39,882 bases of DNA from Negativicutes bacterium (GCA_031292015.1 JARLHY010000128.1:1-39882); one strand, 5' to 3'; shown: positions 7,520 to 15,931, counted from the stretch's first letter. Notes: generated by a model not told the origin, from the sequence alone. Numbers and translations: made by a program.

Positions 7520-8338
7520 TTACAGCATGGAATAATCGCTGCGGCTGAGACGTTCCTCAAAATGCGCCAAATCTACGTTGTTTCCCATCCATACCCGCTG
7601 CAGGGTGAGAGGATCGTCACCCGGCTTTACCCAGCCGGGGTTGATGGTGAACGCCAGGCGAAAGCCGTGAGACTTGAGCAGTTTGAGAGTTTCCTGGTTG
7701 AAGCTGCTGTTAGGGTAACAGAAATAGCGGGTATTCTGGGACAGAAAACTGTCCAGTATTTCCTTGGATTTAGCGATCTCCTCGGCCTGCTGGGCCGGGG
7801 TCATGTCGCCCAGATCGCGATGGGTAAGACTGTGAGAGCCGATTTCCATCCAGGCGGCCTTCATCTCCCGCAGTTCCTGCCAACTGAGTCGAGTACCGGC
7901 GAAAGTAGCGGGAATGAACAGCACGCTCTTGAAACCGTACTGTTTGAGAATAGGAAAAACAACTTCATAGGTGTCGCGGTAGCCGTCGTCAAAGGTGAGC
8001 AGCACCGGTTTGGCCGGCAAATCGCCACTGCCGCCGAGGTAGGCGTAAAGGTCATCCAGCGAGATGGGGGTGTAATTGTGTTTGGCAAGATAGCCCATCT
8101 GTTCAGCGAATCTGTCTTTGGAAATGACGGCGTCGTTATTTTTTTCCTCGCCGATACTGTGGTACATCAGCACCGGTATTCCCGCGGGCGGCGCGTGTTT
8201 GACCGCAGGCTTGCTTTCCTGCGCGGCGGCAGGAGGAGCGGCCGGCGCTTTGACGGCGGGCGGGGCTGACATGCAGCCTGCAGCTGCGGCGGCGAGGATA
8301 GCAAGGATAAAAGCAGTGATAAAATATTTTCGGTTCAT
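7520..8338 (-). CDS. Polysaccharide deacetylase lipoprotein (carbohydrate esterase family 4)
   Basis: 272 aa from an ATG preceded by GGGAG; an upstream in-frame start at 8350 lacks a site. A lipoprotein signal ends at Cys22 (AAAGC). After an Ala/Pro-rich linker the NodB homology domain carries LTFDDGY (catalytic base and metal Asp) and SHSLTHRDL (metal-binding His pair), and the upstream VLMYHSI typical of PgaB/IcaB-like deacetylases. It removes N-acetyl groups from a polysaccharide outside the membrane. First gene of an operon with the NAGPA-type protein and a membrane-anchored protein, which together look like an extracellular polysaccharide-modifying set. Confidence 0.93.
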   Translation of the reverse strand: MNRKYFITAFILAILAAAAAGCMSAPPAVKAPAAPPAAAQESKPAVKHAPPAGIPVLMYHSIGEEKNNDAVISKDRFAEQMGYLAKHNYTPISLDDLYAYLGGSGDLPAKPVLLTFDDGYRDTYEVVFPILKQYGFKSVLFIPATFAGTRLSWQELREMKAAWMEIGSHSLTHRDLGDMTPAQQAEEIAKSKEILDSFLSQNTRYFCYPNSSFNQETLKLLKSHGFRLAFTINPGWVKPGDDPLTLQRVWMGNNVDLAHFEERLSRSDYSML

Positions 8339-8369
8339 TTTATCTCCCAATCAAGATGCAATTCTGACA

Positions 8370-8402
8370 AAATTCTACGCCGGACGCTAAAGTCCCTGCC
8401 TC
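8370..8402 (-). promoter_or_regulatory. GCAGG-type recurrent upstream motif before the deacetylase gene
   Basis: On the minus strand GAGGCAGGGACTTTAGCG then a GGCGTAGAATTTTG segment, about 30 bases before the start codon; one of several such motifs in the window. Confidence 0.4.
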
Positions 8403-8499
8403 GAAATTCATCCATTTTAGTCATTGCGTATATTTAATTGTAATTTAATATTCGTCGTCGGAGCGGATAGTCCCTGTAAAGTGGCTGACGGCAAGTTTT

Positions 8500-9570
8500 T
8501 CAAGGCGTTATTTGTCGGCCGTCTCCAGCGAGTTGACCGGCCATCCGGCGGTGTGGTCCGGCGAAGGAAATGCCGGCCCAGTCTGCGGGACTCAGCCAAC
8601 AGGTGTCGCTGCCGGTCAGAGGCGCATTGTCCAGGAGAGAGCACTGATAGAACAGAATATGCCAGCGGCGGTGGCTAAAGACATGATCCAGTTCGAGAAG
8701 TTGTTCGCCGGTCCTGACCGTCTGGCCGGTTCCGGTCAGGACCGCAGCCTCCAGCAAAGGGCGGGGGTCTTCGGCAACCCCGACTTCCACCGCCGGAAAT
8801 TCCCACATCCTGGCCAACAGTCCCTGATCCGGTCTCCGCCGCAGCAGGTAGCGCCCGCCATCTTCGACGACGGCCGCCGCCAGCTGAATCTGGCGGGGTG
8901 CGGAAGCTTTCCGTTTGACGGGAAACTCCTGCTGGACGCCCCGGCTGTGAGCGCAGCAGCGGCTGTGCAGCGGACAATCACCGCAGCGGGGGGTTTTGGG
9001 CAGACAGATGGTGGCGCCAAGGTCCATCAGGGCCTGGTTGAAGTCGCCGCAGCGGCGGTCGGGCATGGACTGGACAACCAGCGCTTCCACCTTGCGCCTT
9101 GCGGCGCTGGTGGCGATATCGTCTTCCAGGCAATGCAGGCGGCTGAATATTCGCAGGACGTTGCCGTCCACCGCCGGCTCCGGACGGTCATAGGCGATGC
9201 TGAGAATGGCGCCGGCGGTGTAATCGCCGATGCCGGGCACGGCCATGATGGCCGGCCTGTTATCCGGCACCCGGCCGCCGTAGGTCGCCTGCACTTCCCT
9301 CACGCCCTGCAGCAGCCGGCGGGCCCGGGAATAGTAGCCCAAGCCCTGCCAATAGCCAATCACTTCATCGTCGCTGGCCGCCGCCAGGTCGCCCAGCCGG
9401 GGGAATCTTTCCAGCCAGCGCTCGTAGTAAGGCCGGACGGCTTCGACCCTGGTCTGCTGCAGCATGATTTCGGAAACCCATATTTTGTAGGGGTCGCTAT
9501 CCCGGCGCCAGGGCAAATCCCGCTTGGCGCCGTCGTACCAGGTAAGGAGCATTTCCGCCAGGTTGGTCAT
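8500..9570 (-). CDS. mutY: A/G-specific adenine DNA glycosylase MutY
   Basis: 356 aa. The HhH-GPD domain carries catalytic Glu34 (SEIMLQQTRV), the hairpin VPGIGDYTAG (111-120) and catalytic Asp135 (AVDGN). The [4Fe-4S] cluster ligands follow in the canonical spacing C189-x6-C196-x2-C199-x5-C205. The C-terminal third (about 225-350) is the NUDIX-like domain that reads 8-oxoguanine (EDGGRYLLRRRPDQGLLARMWEFP, then DHVFSHRRWHILFY). It removes adenine mispaired with 8-oxoG. Next to superoxide dismutase, on the other strand, so the neighbourhood has an oxidative-damage theme. Confidence 0.97.
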   Translation of the reverse strand: MTNLAEMLLTWYDGAKRDLPWRRDSDPYKIWVSEIMLQQTRVEAVRPYYERWLERFPRLGDLAAASDDEVIGYWQGLGYYSRARRLLQGVREVQATYGGRVPDNRPAIMAVPGIGDYTAGAILSIAYDRPEPAVDGNVLRIFSRLHCLEDDIATSAARRKVEALVVQSMPDRRCGDFNQALMDLGATICLPKTPRCGDCPLHSRCCAHSRGVQQEFPVKRKASAPRQIQLAAAVVEDGGRYLLRRRPDQGLLARMWEFPAVEVGVAEDPRPLLEAAVLTGTGQTVRTGEQLLELDHVFSHRRWHILFYQCSLLDNAPLTGSDTCWLSPADWAGISFAGPHRRMAGQLAGDGRQITP

Positions 9571-9603
9571 TTTGCTGCCTGCCTCGAAAAAAAGAGTTTG
9601 TTT

Positions 9604-9647
9604 CCAGATATTCGGCGTCCGGGGGCCCGTTCCCTGTAACCCCTGCC
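9604..9647 (-). promoter_or_regulatory. GCAGG-type recurrent upstream motif before mutY
   Basis: On the minus strand GGCAGGGGTTACAGGG then GACGCCGAATATCTGG, about 35 bases before the mutY start. Confidence 0.4.
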
Positions 9648-9704
9648 GTAAAGATTACATAAAATAAACAAATGTGACTATTTTTACTGTTAGGAGATGA
9701 GCGT

Positions 9705-10274
9705 ATGCCCCTCTGGGATGCTTGTAAAGAATGTCTTTGTCCCCAATGCGACCTTGTCGAGGAATGCTATCCGGAAGTCGAAGAAGGCATCATGGCGGTG
9801 GCTATGATAAAGGGCGGTCCCCTGGCGCCGCACCTCAAAGGCCGGGTTGTGTTCAAAGACGTGCCGGGCGGAACCGAAGTGTACGCCGAGGTCTGCGGAC
9901 TGCCGCCTTTCTGCCCGGGTCAGGACGGGCGGCCGCAGATCGGCCCCCACGGCTTTCATATCCATGAGCACGGCAATTGCCAGGTCGGCGACCCGGCCGA
10001 TCCTTTCAAAGCCGCAGGCGGGCACTGGAATCCCAATAAACAGCCCCACCCCCATCATCCAGGCGATTTCCCGGTCCTCTTCTCCAACCACGGCCGGGCC
10101 TGCATGACTTTTTTCACCGACAAGTTCTCGGTCGAGCAGGTCATCGGTCTTGCGGTGATCATCCATCAGAGTCCGGACGACTTCCACAGTCAGCCGGCCG
10201 GCAACTCGGGCAAGCGACTGGCCTGCGGCGTCATCAAGCCGTTGGAGCCGCTGTGCGGCTGTTTCCGCCGTTGA
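9705..10274 (+). CDS. Cu/Zn superoxide dismutase family protein without export signal, Cys-rich N-terminus
   Basis: 189 aa. The SOD core shows copper ligands His85/His87 (GFHIHEHGNC) and His154 (IIHQSPDD), bridging His107 (GGHWNP), zinc ligands around HPHHPGD (115-121), and the disulfide cysteines Cys92 and Cys174 (RLACGVI). Unlike most SodC proteins there is no signal peptide; instead the first 21 residues contain five cysteines (Cys7, 10, 12, 15, 21) and two more lie near the end (Cys184, Cys186). These could bind a metal or crosslink the protein. Catalyses superoxide dismutation; location probably cytoplasmic or spore-associated (inference). AGGAGATGAGCG precedes the ATG. Confidence 0.93.
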   Translation: MPLWDACKECLCPQCDLVEECYPEVEEGIMAVAMIKGGPLAPHLKGRVVFKDVPGGTEVYAEVCGLPPFCPGQDGRPQIGPHGFHIHEHGNCQVGDPADPFKAAGGHWNPNKQPHPHHPGDFPVLFSNHGRACMTFFTDKFSVEQVIGLAVIIHQSPDDFHSQPAGNSGKRLACGVIKPLEPLCGCFRR

Positions 10275-10280
10275 TACAAA

Positions 10281-10314
10281 AAACAGCCTCCCGGCGATAA
10301 GCTGGAGGCTGTTT
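10281..10314. terminator. Bidirectional intrinsic terminator
   Basis: AAACAGCCTCC / GGAGGCTGTTT with a 12-base loop and A/U flanks, between the convergent SOD and cytochrome-like genes. Confidence 0.85.
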
Positions 10315-10337
10315 CGACTTGAGAAAACCAATACGTT

Positions 10338-10754
10338 CTATGCCTTGATCAGAAAATGCCAGATAGCTGCCGCCAGCAACAGGAACATCAGCCGCCGGTG
10401 CAGGAGGCGCACCGGCATGTTGGCCCGGTTGCGCCAGAGGGTGAGGCCGAGGGCCATGGTGATGAGGCCGGCAACGGAGGTACAGATGCCGGCTACAGTT
10501 TTGAGGCTGAAGCCATAGAAAGTGAACATGGCCAGGCCATGATAGGGAAACAGCAGCATCACCGCCAGCCCGATGTAGGGATGGATGACGCGCCCGTGCT
10601 GGACGAGAGGCTGCAGGAAACCTTTCATGCCGGCCAGGCTCGGCTGCTTGACAGCGTAGGTCAAGGCCGACCGGCTGAAATAATAGCTGGCAGCCAGCCA
10701 GATACCGATGTAGGCGGCCTTTCCCAGGTTCAGGGCTATGGCAAAATTGTTCAC
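10338..10754 (-). CDS. Four-helix membrane protein with paired histidines, putative diheme cytochrome b
   Basis: 138 aa, four predicted transmembrane helices (about 12-33, 58-80, 86-106, 119-136). His58 and His72 lie 14 residues apart at the two ends of helix 2 and His119 and His133 lie 14 apart at the two ends of helix 4: the arrangement of bis-His ligation of two stacked hemes seen in cytochrome b561/ferric-reductase-like four-helix bundles. Starts at GTG with GGAG spaced seven bases. Follows the DOMON lipoprotein by 12 bases, so the pair probably forms a transmembrane electron path. Heme binding is inferred from spacing only. Confidence 0.75.
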   Translation of the reverse strand: MNNFAIALNLGKAAYIGIWLAASYYFSRSALTYAVKQPSLAGMKGFLQPLVQHGRVIHPYIGLAVMLLFPYHGLAMFTFYGFSLKTVAGICTSVAGLITMALGLTLWRNRANMPVRLLHRRLMFLLLAAAIWHFLIKA

Positions 10755-10766
10755 TCCAGAGCCCTC

Positions 10767-11390
10767 CTACTGTACGAGCGTTATCGTTCCGGAACCACGC
10801 CGGCCATGTTTTTTCTCGATGTCCATTCCCGGCCCCAGGGCCCAGATAAGCTGATTTTCTCCTATTTTCAGCGGCTTGGTGTCGGCGCCGCCGGGATCAA
10901 GTTTGCGGCTGAATTCGATGGTCATGACGCCGTCTTTCAGGCTGCCGCTCACCTGGCCGACAGTACTGGCCTGCACTGCGGGATGCGGACCGTAGGGCCC
11001 GGTGCTGTGGACTTCGCTGACCGTCGCCTGGCCATCTTTGATGAAGCCCATCAGGATGTCGGCTCCTTTCATTTTGTCTTCAGCGCCGATGCCGATAGCC
11101 AGATAGCCTTGGGTCTCAGCCCGAAGGCCAAACAAAACCGTGTCGCCGCTAACCCGGCTATAGACGTCGATATCACCGATTTTCTGGTGAGAGGTGTATT
11201 CCTTGTCGGCGATTATACCATCGGACTGCCACTGGGCAGGTGAAGAGGATACCCCCGGTTCCTTGGCGGACGCCTGGGGCGCGGGGGGAGCTGCGGGCGG
11301 GGGGGTGGCAGCGCTGCCCGCGCAGCCGAGGACAATGAGACTGAGAACCAGGACCAGCGTCAAGCCAGCAATACGGTTACAGTTTTTCAA
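10767..11390 (-). CDS. DOMON-domain lipoprotein (heme- or ligand-binding)
   Basis: 207 aa from TTG at 11390, chosen because GGAGGG is spaced five to six bases from it; the longer frame from 11423 has none. Lipobox cysteine Cys23 (VLGC). After a Pro/Ala/Ser linker, residues 60-205 match a DOMON fold: WQSDGIIADKEY, LFGLRAETQGYLAIGIG, GADILMGFI, and the closing LIWALGPG plus HGRRGSGTI. Extracytoplasmic DOMON domains of this type bind b-type heme or sugars. Paired with the diheme-type four-helix protein, it recalls eukaryotic cytochrome b561-DOMON fusions, here split into two genes. Confidence 0.85.
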   Translation of the reverse strand: MKNCNRIAGLTLVLVLSLIVLGCAGSAATPPPAAPPAPQASAKEPGVSSSPAQWQSDGIIADKEYTSHQKIGDIDVYSRVSGDTVLFGLRAETQGYLAIGIGAEDKMKGADILMGFIKDGQATVSEVHSTGPYGPHPAVQASTVGQVSGSLKDGVMTIEFSRKLDPGGADTKPLKIGENQLIWALGPGMDIEKKHGRRGSGTITLVQ

Positions 11391-11410
11391 TAAAATCCCT
11401 CCTCTATATT

Positions 11411-11443
11411 TATCTTTCAGCACCGCCAGGAAAAACTCCTGTC
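11411..11443 (-). promoter_or_regulatory. GCAGG-type recurrent upstream motif before the DOMON gene
   Basis: On the minus strand ACAGGAGTTTTTCCTGG then GGTGCTGAAAGATAAA, ending close to the ribosome binding site. Confidence 0.35.
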
Positions 11444-11504
11444 AGAAACCCCGGACCGGCTTGTACTTCTGCCGGAAGCTGAAGCGCCTGCGGCGCGCCA
11501 TGAA

Positions 11505-13313
11505 TTAACGGGTTCGGCCATTTTCTCTGATAAAATCGACTAAGGTCGACGGCGACAGACGGCGGGTGGCTTTTTCCACCTGCTGGGTGTTGGCCTCCTT
11601 GCGCAAAGACGCCCGCTCCTGCATCTGATAACAGACATCGAGGCGACAGCTGGCAGCCAGGACCTCATCTTCGGGAGTGAATACATTGGCCTCGCCGACG
11701 TGGCCGAGGATGTTGCTGCGGATCAGCATGATCATCAGGTCGGGATGAACGCCGTACAAGGCCACCTTTTTATCTTCCCGCGCGGCCCGGGTGATGAAAT
11801 TCTCCAGAACCTCCAGCGAAGTAATATCCACGGCCGAGAGGCTGTTGAACCGCAGGACGAAACTGGACCCGTGCTCGTAGATGACCTTGAGCTTGGCCTC
11901 CAGGTCGGCTGCCGAACCGAAGTACAAGCTGCCGACAAAGGCCACAATCAGGGTCGGCGGCTTTCGGGCCCGCAGATAATCCCAGTCGATCTCGTACTCG
12001 CTATACGGCTCTTCGCCGTTCTCGCCGGGGATAAACAGTTTGAGGTGAACCGAACTGGTTGCCCTGAGATACAGGATGATCGAGGCGGCCAAACCGGTGT
12101 AAATGGCGTATTCCAGGTGTTCGGCCAAAACGGTGGTCACAAAGGTCACCCAGAGGATGATGGCGTCATTGCGGTTACACTTGACGACCCGGACCAGAGC
12201 CCGGAAATTAATCATCGAATAAGCGACCACCATGATCAGTCCGGCCAGGCTGGCGCCGGGAATATAGACGATATAGGGCGAGAAAAACATCAGGCCAATC
12301 AGCATGATGAAGCCGGACAAGATGCCGGAAAGCTTGGTGCGGGCGCCGCTGTGGAAATTCAGCGACGATCTCGTAAAGGAGCCTGATGCCGGCATACAGC
12401 TGAATAATGCCCCGCCGATGTTGGCTATTCCCTGGCCGATGAATTCCTGGTTGGCGCTAACTTTTTGCAGGGTCTGACAGGAAATGGCCTTGCCGATGGA
12501 CATCGCTTCCACAAGGCCGATGACTGCGATAATCAGGGCTCCGCTGAAGAGACTTTCCGCCGCGGCCATAGATGGATGCGGCAGGATAAAGGGCGGCAGT
12601 GCGGACGGTATCTGTCCCATCAGTTTCACGCCATAGCGGTCAAGCCCGAAGACGGCTGCCGCCAGCCCGCCAAACACCAGCCCCAGCATAGCGCCGGGTA
12701 TTTTTTTATCCACTTTTCCGCAGGTCACAACGACAGCGATGGTCAGAAAGCCCAAAATCAGAGCATAGTAGTTGACCTGGCCGAGAAATTGCCAGGTCAG
12801 CATTGCTTTCTGGAGGGGGGCCCACTGACCGGCCGGCAGCCGGATGCCCAGCAGTTCGTTGACCTGTCCCAGGGCGATGATGACCCCGGCGCCGGCGGTA
12901 AAGCCCACTACGACCGAATGAGCCACATAGTTGACCAGGTTGCCGAGCTTCAGCGCCCCCAGGCTCAGCTGGATAAGGCCGATCAACAGGGTGAGCAAAA
13001 ACAGCAGCTGGTAAAAGTCCGGCCGTCCGAGAAAGGGAGTCATGTAGGCCGCCACCAGCAGGGCGATGGCGTTGGTCGGACCTGTCACCATGTGATTGGA
13101 ACTGCCGAACAGCGACCCGAGAATACGGGATACAATAGAAGTATAAAGGCCGATCACCGGATCGATTCCGGCGATGAGGGCATAGGCCATTCCCTGGGGC
13201 ACAGCCAGCAGGGTGACGGTCAGCGCTGCCGCCAGGTCGAATTTGAAATACTCCCGCCGATAGTGAATCAGCGGTTCCAGGAACGCAAGACTGGCCAACC
13301 GGGCACTTAACAT
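11505..13313 (-). CDS. SulP family anion permease with STAS domain
   Basis: 602 aa. The membrane part (about 1-430) begins with the SulP signature FDLAAALTVTLLAVPQGMAYALIAG and continues with VTGPTNAIALLV and SGSFTRSSLNFHSGARTKLSGI, both conserved in sulfate permeases. A cytoplasmic STAS domain follows (about 445-560; LIVAFVGSLYFGSAADLE, VLRFNSLSAVDITSLEVLENF). Imports sulfate or another oxyanion or bicarbonate. Divergent from a TauE/SafE family exporter, a pairing consistent with sulfur oxyanion handling. Confidence 0.95.
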   Translation of the reverse strand: MLSARLASLAFLEPLIHYRREYFKFDLAAALTVTLLAVPQGMAYALIAGIDPVIGLYTSIVSRILGSLFGSSNHMVTGPTNAIALLVAAYMTPFLGRPDFYQLLFLLTLLIGLIQLSLGALKLGNLVNYVAHSVVVGFTAGAGVIIALGQVNELLGIRLPAGQWAPLQKAMLTWQFLGQVNYYALILGFLTIAVVVTCGKVDKKIPGAMLGLVFGGLAAAVFGLDRYGVKLMGQIPSALPPFILPHPSMAAAESLFSGALIIAVIGLVEAMSIGKAISCQTLQKVSANQEFIGQGIANIGGALFSCMPASGSFTRSSLNFHSGARTKLSGILSGFIMLIGLMFFSPYIVYIPGASLAGLIMVVAYSMINFRALVRVVKCNRNDAIILWVTFVTTVLAEHLEYAIYTGLAASIILYLRATSSVHLKLFIPGENGEEPYSEYEIDWDYLRARKPPTLIVAFVGSLYFGSAADLEAKLKVIYEHGSSFVLRFNSLSAVDITSLEVLENFITRAAREDKKVALYGVHPDLMIMLIRSNILGHVGEANVFTPEDEVLAASCRLDVCYQMQERASLRKEANTQQVEKATRRLSPSTLVDFIRENGRTR

Positions 13314-13428
13314 TTCATCGCCTCAGATTTGAAAGAGTGTTTTGTAATACTAATTCAACATATGATGCGGCTACGCCTTTCAGTCTTGCAATGTTTTACG
13401 GACACGGCGGCGGCGCCGCTACTTGCCT

Positions 13429-13468
13429 GGCAGGGAATCGACCCGGACAGAGAAATATATTACCATAA
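13429..13468 (+). promoter_or_regulatory. GCAGG-type recurrent upstream motif before the TauE gene
   Basis: GGCAGGGAATCGACCCGG followed by ACAGAGAAATATATTACC, 20 bases before the start codon region. Confidence 0.4.
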
Positions 13469-13486
13469 TCAGGACGGAGGTTGACG

Positions 13487-14407
13487 ATGTTCTCAGTGTA
13501 TTTGCCTGTGTCCCAGGCTGACGTCTGGTGGCCGGGACTGATATTGCTAGGATTCTTCATCGGTGTGGTGACAGGATTGTTCGGCCTGGGAGGCGGTTTT
13601 CTCCTCACTCCCTCGCTACGGATATTTTTCGGTATTTCCTATCCGGTGGCCATCGGCAGCAGCTTGCTGCAAATCCTGGCCACATCGCTGGTTTCGGCTT
13701 ACAAACATTGGCGCCAGAAAAATCTTGATGTAAAAATGGGACTCGTGTCGGCGGCCGGCAGCCTCATCGGGGCCGAGTGCGGCGTCCGTCTGCTGCGGGC
13801 CATCGGCAACCAGGGCACGGTATCGGTGGGCGGAAACGCCATCCTGTTTACCGATCTGGTGATCAACACCTGTTTCCTCGTCCTCTTGACCTCAGTCGGG
13901 GTATCGATGTACCGCGAGGCGTGCAAAAGCGAACAGTGCGGCATCGAGGAACCTCAGACCGAGTTGGCTGAAGTGGTACGAAGTTGCCCTCTGCCGCCCT
14001 TCGTCTGCTTTGAAGAGTCCAATATCGACCGGCTTAGCATCTGGGTGCCTATCGCCCTCAGTTTCGCCGTCGGTTGTCTGACCGGATTGCTGGGGGTCGG
14101 CGGCGGCTTCATCAATCTGCCGCTCTTGATTTATGTTCTGGGTCTGCCAACCCGGGTCGCCATCGGCACCAGCACGGCCCAGGTCCTGCTGGCCAGCGCT
14201 TACGGAACGTTGCGCCATATGCAGGAGGGCCATGTTGACTTTGTGCTTGTATTGTTCATGATGGCCGGTTCGGTGGCAGGGGTCTATGCCGGAGTCTGGC
14301 TGTCCAAGCTGGTCAACCCCTGCAATACCCGCAAGTACTTCGCGGCCCTGATGGCCGTGGCGGTGATTTTGATCGGTTTTGATATGGTGCGCCGGCTGCT
14401 GTTCTAA
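13487..14407 (+). CDS. TauE/SafE family membrane transporter (sulfite/organosulfonate exporter family)
   Basis: 306 aa from ATG at 13487, six bases after GGAGG (an upstream TTG at 13481 is adjacent to the site and rejected). Two homologous halves each carry the family motif: GLFGLGGGFLLTPSL near residue 28 and GLLGVGGGFINLPLL near residue 205, followed in each case by AIGSS/AIGTST. Eight or so helices with a cytoplasmic central loop containing several cysteines (CKSEQCGI, SCPLPPFVC). Family members export sulfite, sulfoacetate or similar anions. Divergent to SulP. Confidence 0.92.
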   Translation: MFSVYLPVSQADVWWPGLILLGFFIGVVTGLFGLGGGFLLTPSLRIFFGISYPVAIGSSLLQILATSLVSAYKHWRQKNLDVKMGLVSAAGSLIGAECGVRLLRAIGNQGTVSVGGNAILFTDLVINTCFLVLLTSVGVSMYREACKSEQCGIEEPQTELAEVVRSCPLPPFVCFEESNIDRLSIWVPIALSFAVGCLTGLLGVGGGFINLPLLIYVLGLPTRVAIGTSTAQVLLASAYGTLRHMQEGHVDFVLVLFMMAGSVAGVYAGVWLSKLVNPCNTRKYFAALMAVAVILIGFDMVRRLLF

Positions 14408-14432
14408 ATGTCGGCCGTTGACTTTGAATAAT

Positions 14433-14468
14433 AAAAACAGGCCAACCCATCGGTTTGGCCTGTTTTTT
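14433..14468. terminator. Bidirectional intrinsic terminator
   Basis: AAACAGGCCAA / TTGGCCTGTTT stem with a short loop, U-tract TTTTTT on the plus strand and A-tract upstream; ends the TauE gene and the convergent B3/B4 operon. Confidence 0.85.
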
Positions 14469-14485
14469 ATTGAGTCTCATTTACA

Positions 14486-15154
14486 TCAGTACACAGCTGA
14501 AATTAAGGTTCTGGCCGCGGGTGAGATGAGGCGGACGTAGTCTTCGATGTCGTTCAGGTGGGCTGCCACGGCCTTCTCGCCAATACCGGCCGGGGCGTAG
14601 ACGTTGAACAGCACGCTGGAAGTGTCGGGTCCGATCCGGGTTCGGGCGTCAGGCCCATAGAGAACACTGGAGATGACGCCGACACCGTCGCTGATCATCA
14701 TGTCGCCGGCTTTGAGAATCTCATCCTTGCCGCGGATGCCAGGATAGACCTCGCCGCCGCGGGCTATTCCCAGGGTGAGCGGTTTCACCACTCTGCCCAG
14801 GTCATGGCCGGCGGTGAGCAGCTGGTTCTTGAGTTCGGCCATGAACATCGCCTCCACCAGCGCCGCCACGCTGGGAATGCGCTTGCCCTTCACAGCCACC
14901 GATTCCAGCTGCAGCAATACATGGTAGCTTTTATCGAAACGCCTGTAATAGGTGTTATAAGTCTTGATGGCCGTCAGTTCTTTCAGGCCGGCCTTGTCCA
15001 GCCCGCCGAATTCTTGCCGGAGCTCACCTTCCAGGTCGCTTTTGCGCTGCTCGAGCAGCGGGTGCGACGGGGGATTGGCCACGTCGCCCAGCGCCAGCAG
15101 TCCGAGACTGGCCCCGGGATATGCGCTGGGGAAGTCGTCCGTTATTGATATCAT
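14486..15154 (-). CDS. B3/B4 domain (PheRS-beta-like) protein
   Basis: 222 aa. The central region (YYRRFDKSYHVLLQLESVA, then IPSVAALVEAMFMAELKNQLLTAGHD) is the characteristic text of stand-alone B3/B4 proteins, related to the tRNA/amino-acid editing module of phenylalanyl-tRNA synthetase beta chain. Stand-alone versions are thought to edit or bind aminoacyl-tRNA or small molecules; function is not established. Last gene of a four-gene minus-strand operon (17298 to 14486), 36 bases after the DUF169 gene. Confidence 0.9.
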   Translation of the reverse strand: MISITDDFPSAYPGASLGLLALGDVANPPSHPLLEQRKSDLEGELRQEFGGLDKAGLKELTAIKTYNTYYRRFDKSYHVLLQLESVAVKGKRIPSVAALVEAMFMAELKNQLLTAGHDLGRVVKPLTLGIARGGEVYPGIRGKDEILKAGDMMISDGVGVISSVLYGPDARTRIGPDTSSVLFNVYAPAGIGEKAVAAHLNDIEDYVRLISPAARTLISAVY

Positions 15155-15190
15155 GATATCCCTCCCTGTCCTGCCCGCACCGTGACGGGC

Positions 15191-15931
15191 TTAGCGAGCC
15201 GGAATCCGCCCGGCAACTTTTTGCCAGTCAGGTTTATCAAGAAAACTTCCCGACACGTTGTCTTCCATCTCCCGGAACATGGCATACGGCACGCTGAAGG
15301 CCAGGAGGTCGGCGTCGATAAAGGGCCGGGCCGTGATGTCGGTCATGCCCACCACTGCCCGGGGCCGCTGCTGCCCGGCCTCGTGCCAGGGAATAAGACA
15401 GAAGGAATGACAGCCTGCTCCGAAGGGGATAATGACATTATCATTACCCTCCCGGCCGTAGTTGGCCAGCACCACCAAGGCCGACAGCTGGTCGGGATTG
15501 GCGTAGAAGACGATGAGTTTAGGTTCTTCGGCCTGATCCAATTCGGTCAGCGGTTTGAAAATGACGTATTCAAAAGGTATGTCGGTGTACGGCAAAACGT
15601 CGGTAAAGGTCTTCACCAGTTCCGGAGTTTTTTTGTAGCCTTCACCTTCCGGATAGCCTTCACCCCTGCCGGTGGACAGAAAGTAATCGAACCCGCCGGG
15701 AAACTTGCCGTGGCTGTCGCCAAAGCCGAGCCCCACCATGCCGCCCGCGCAGCCGCAGTTGCCGCGGCTGAAGACAGCCTGCCGGCCTTTGGCGGCGGCG
15801 GACAGCATCGCCGCCACACAGCCCCGGCGTCCGGCGACGAATTCCATGGCCCCGGCGGGCTTTTCCCCGCCGAACAGGATGGCCACCGGAGAATATCTGA
15901 GTTTTAAACGTGCGGCAATCTCACTGTTCAT
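15191..15931 (-). CDS. DUF169 domain protein
   Basis: 246 aa, cytoplasmic, single DUF169 domain: RLKLRYSPVAILF near the start, then the cysteine-bearing motifs GRRGCVAAML, NCGCAGGMVGLGFG and GAGCHSFCLIP, and the family segment YVIFKPLTELD. Conserved cysteines suggest a metal or cofactor site but no activity is established for the family. Frequently found in anaerobes. Operon neighbours are CoA-binding, B3/B4 and DUF1003 proteins. Confidence 0.9.
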   Translation of the reverse strand: MNSEIAARLKLRYSPVAILFGGEKPAGAMEFVAGRRGCVAAMLSAAAKGRQAVFSRGNCGCAGGMVGLGFGDSHGKFPGGFDYFLSTGRGEGYPEGEGYKKTPELVKTFTDVLPYTDIPFEYVIFKPLTELDQAEEPKLIVFYANPDQLSALVVLANYGREGNDNVIIPFGAGCHSFCLIPWHEAGQQRPRAVVGMTDITARPFIDADLLAFSVPYAMFREMEDNVSGSFLDKPDWQKVAGRIPAR

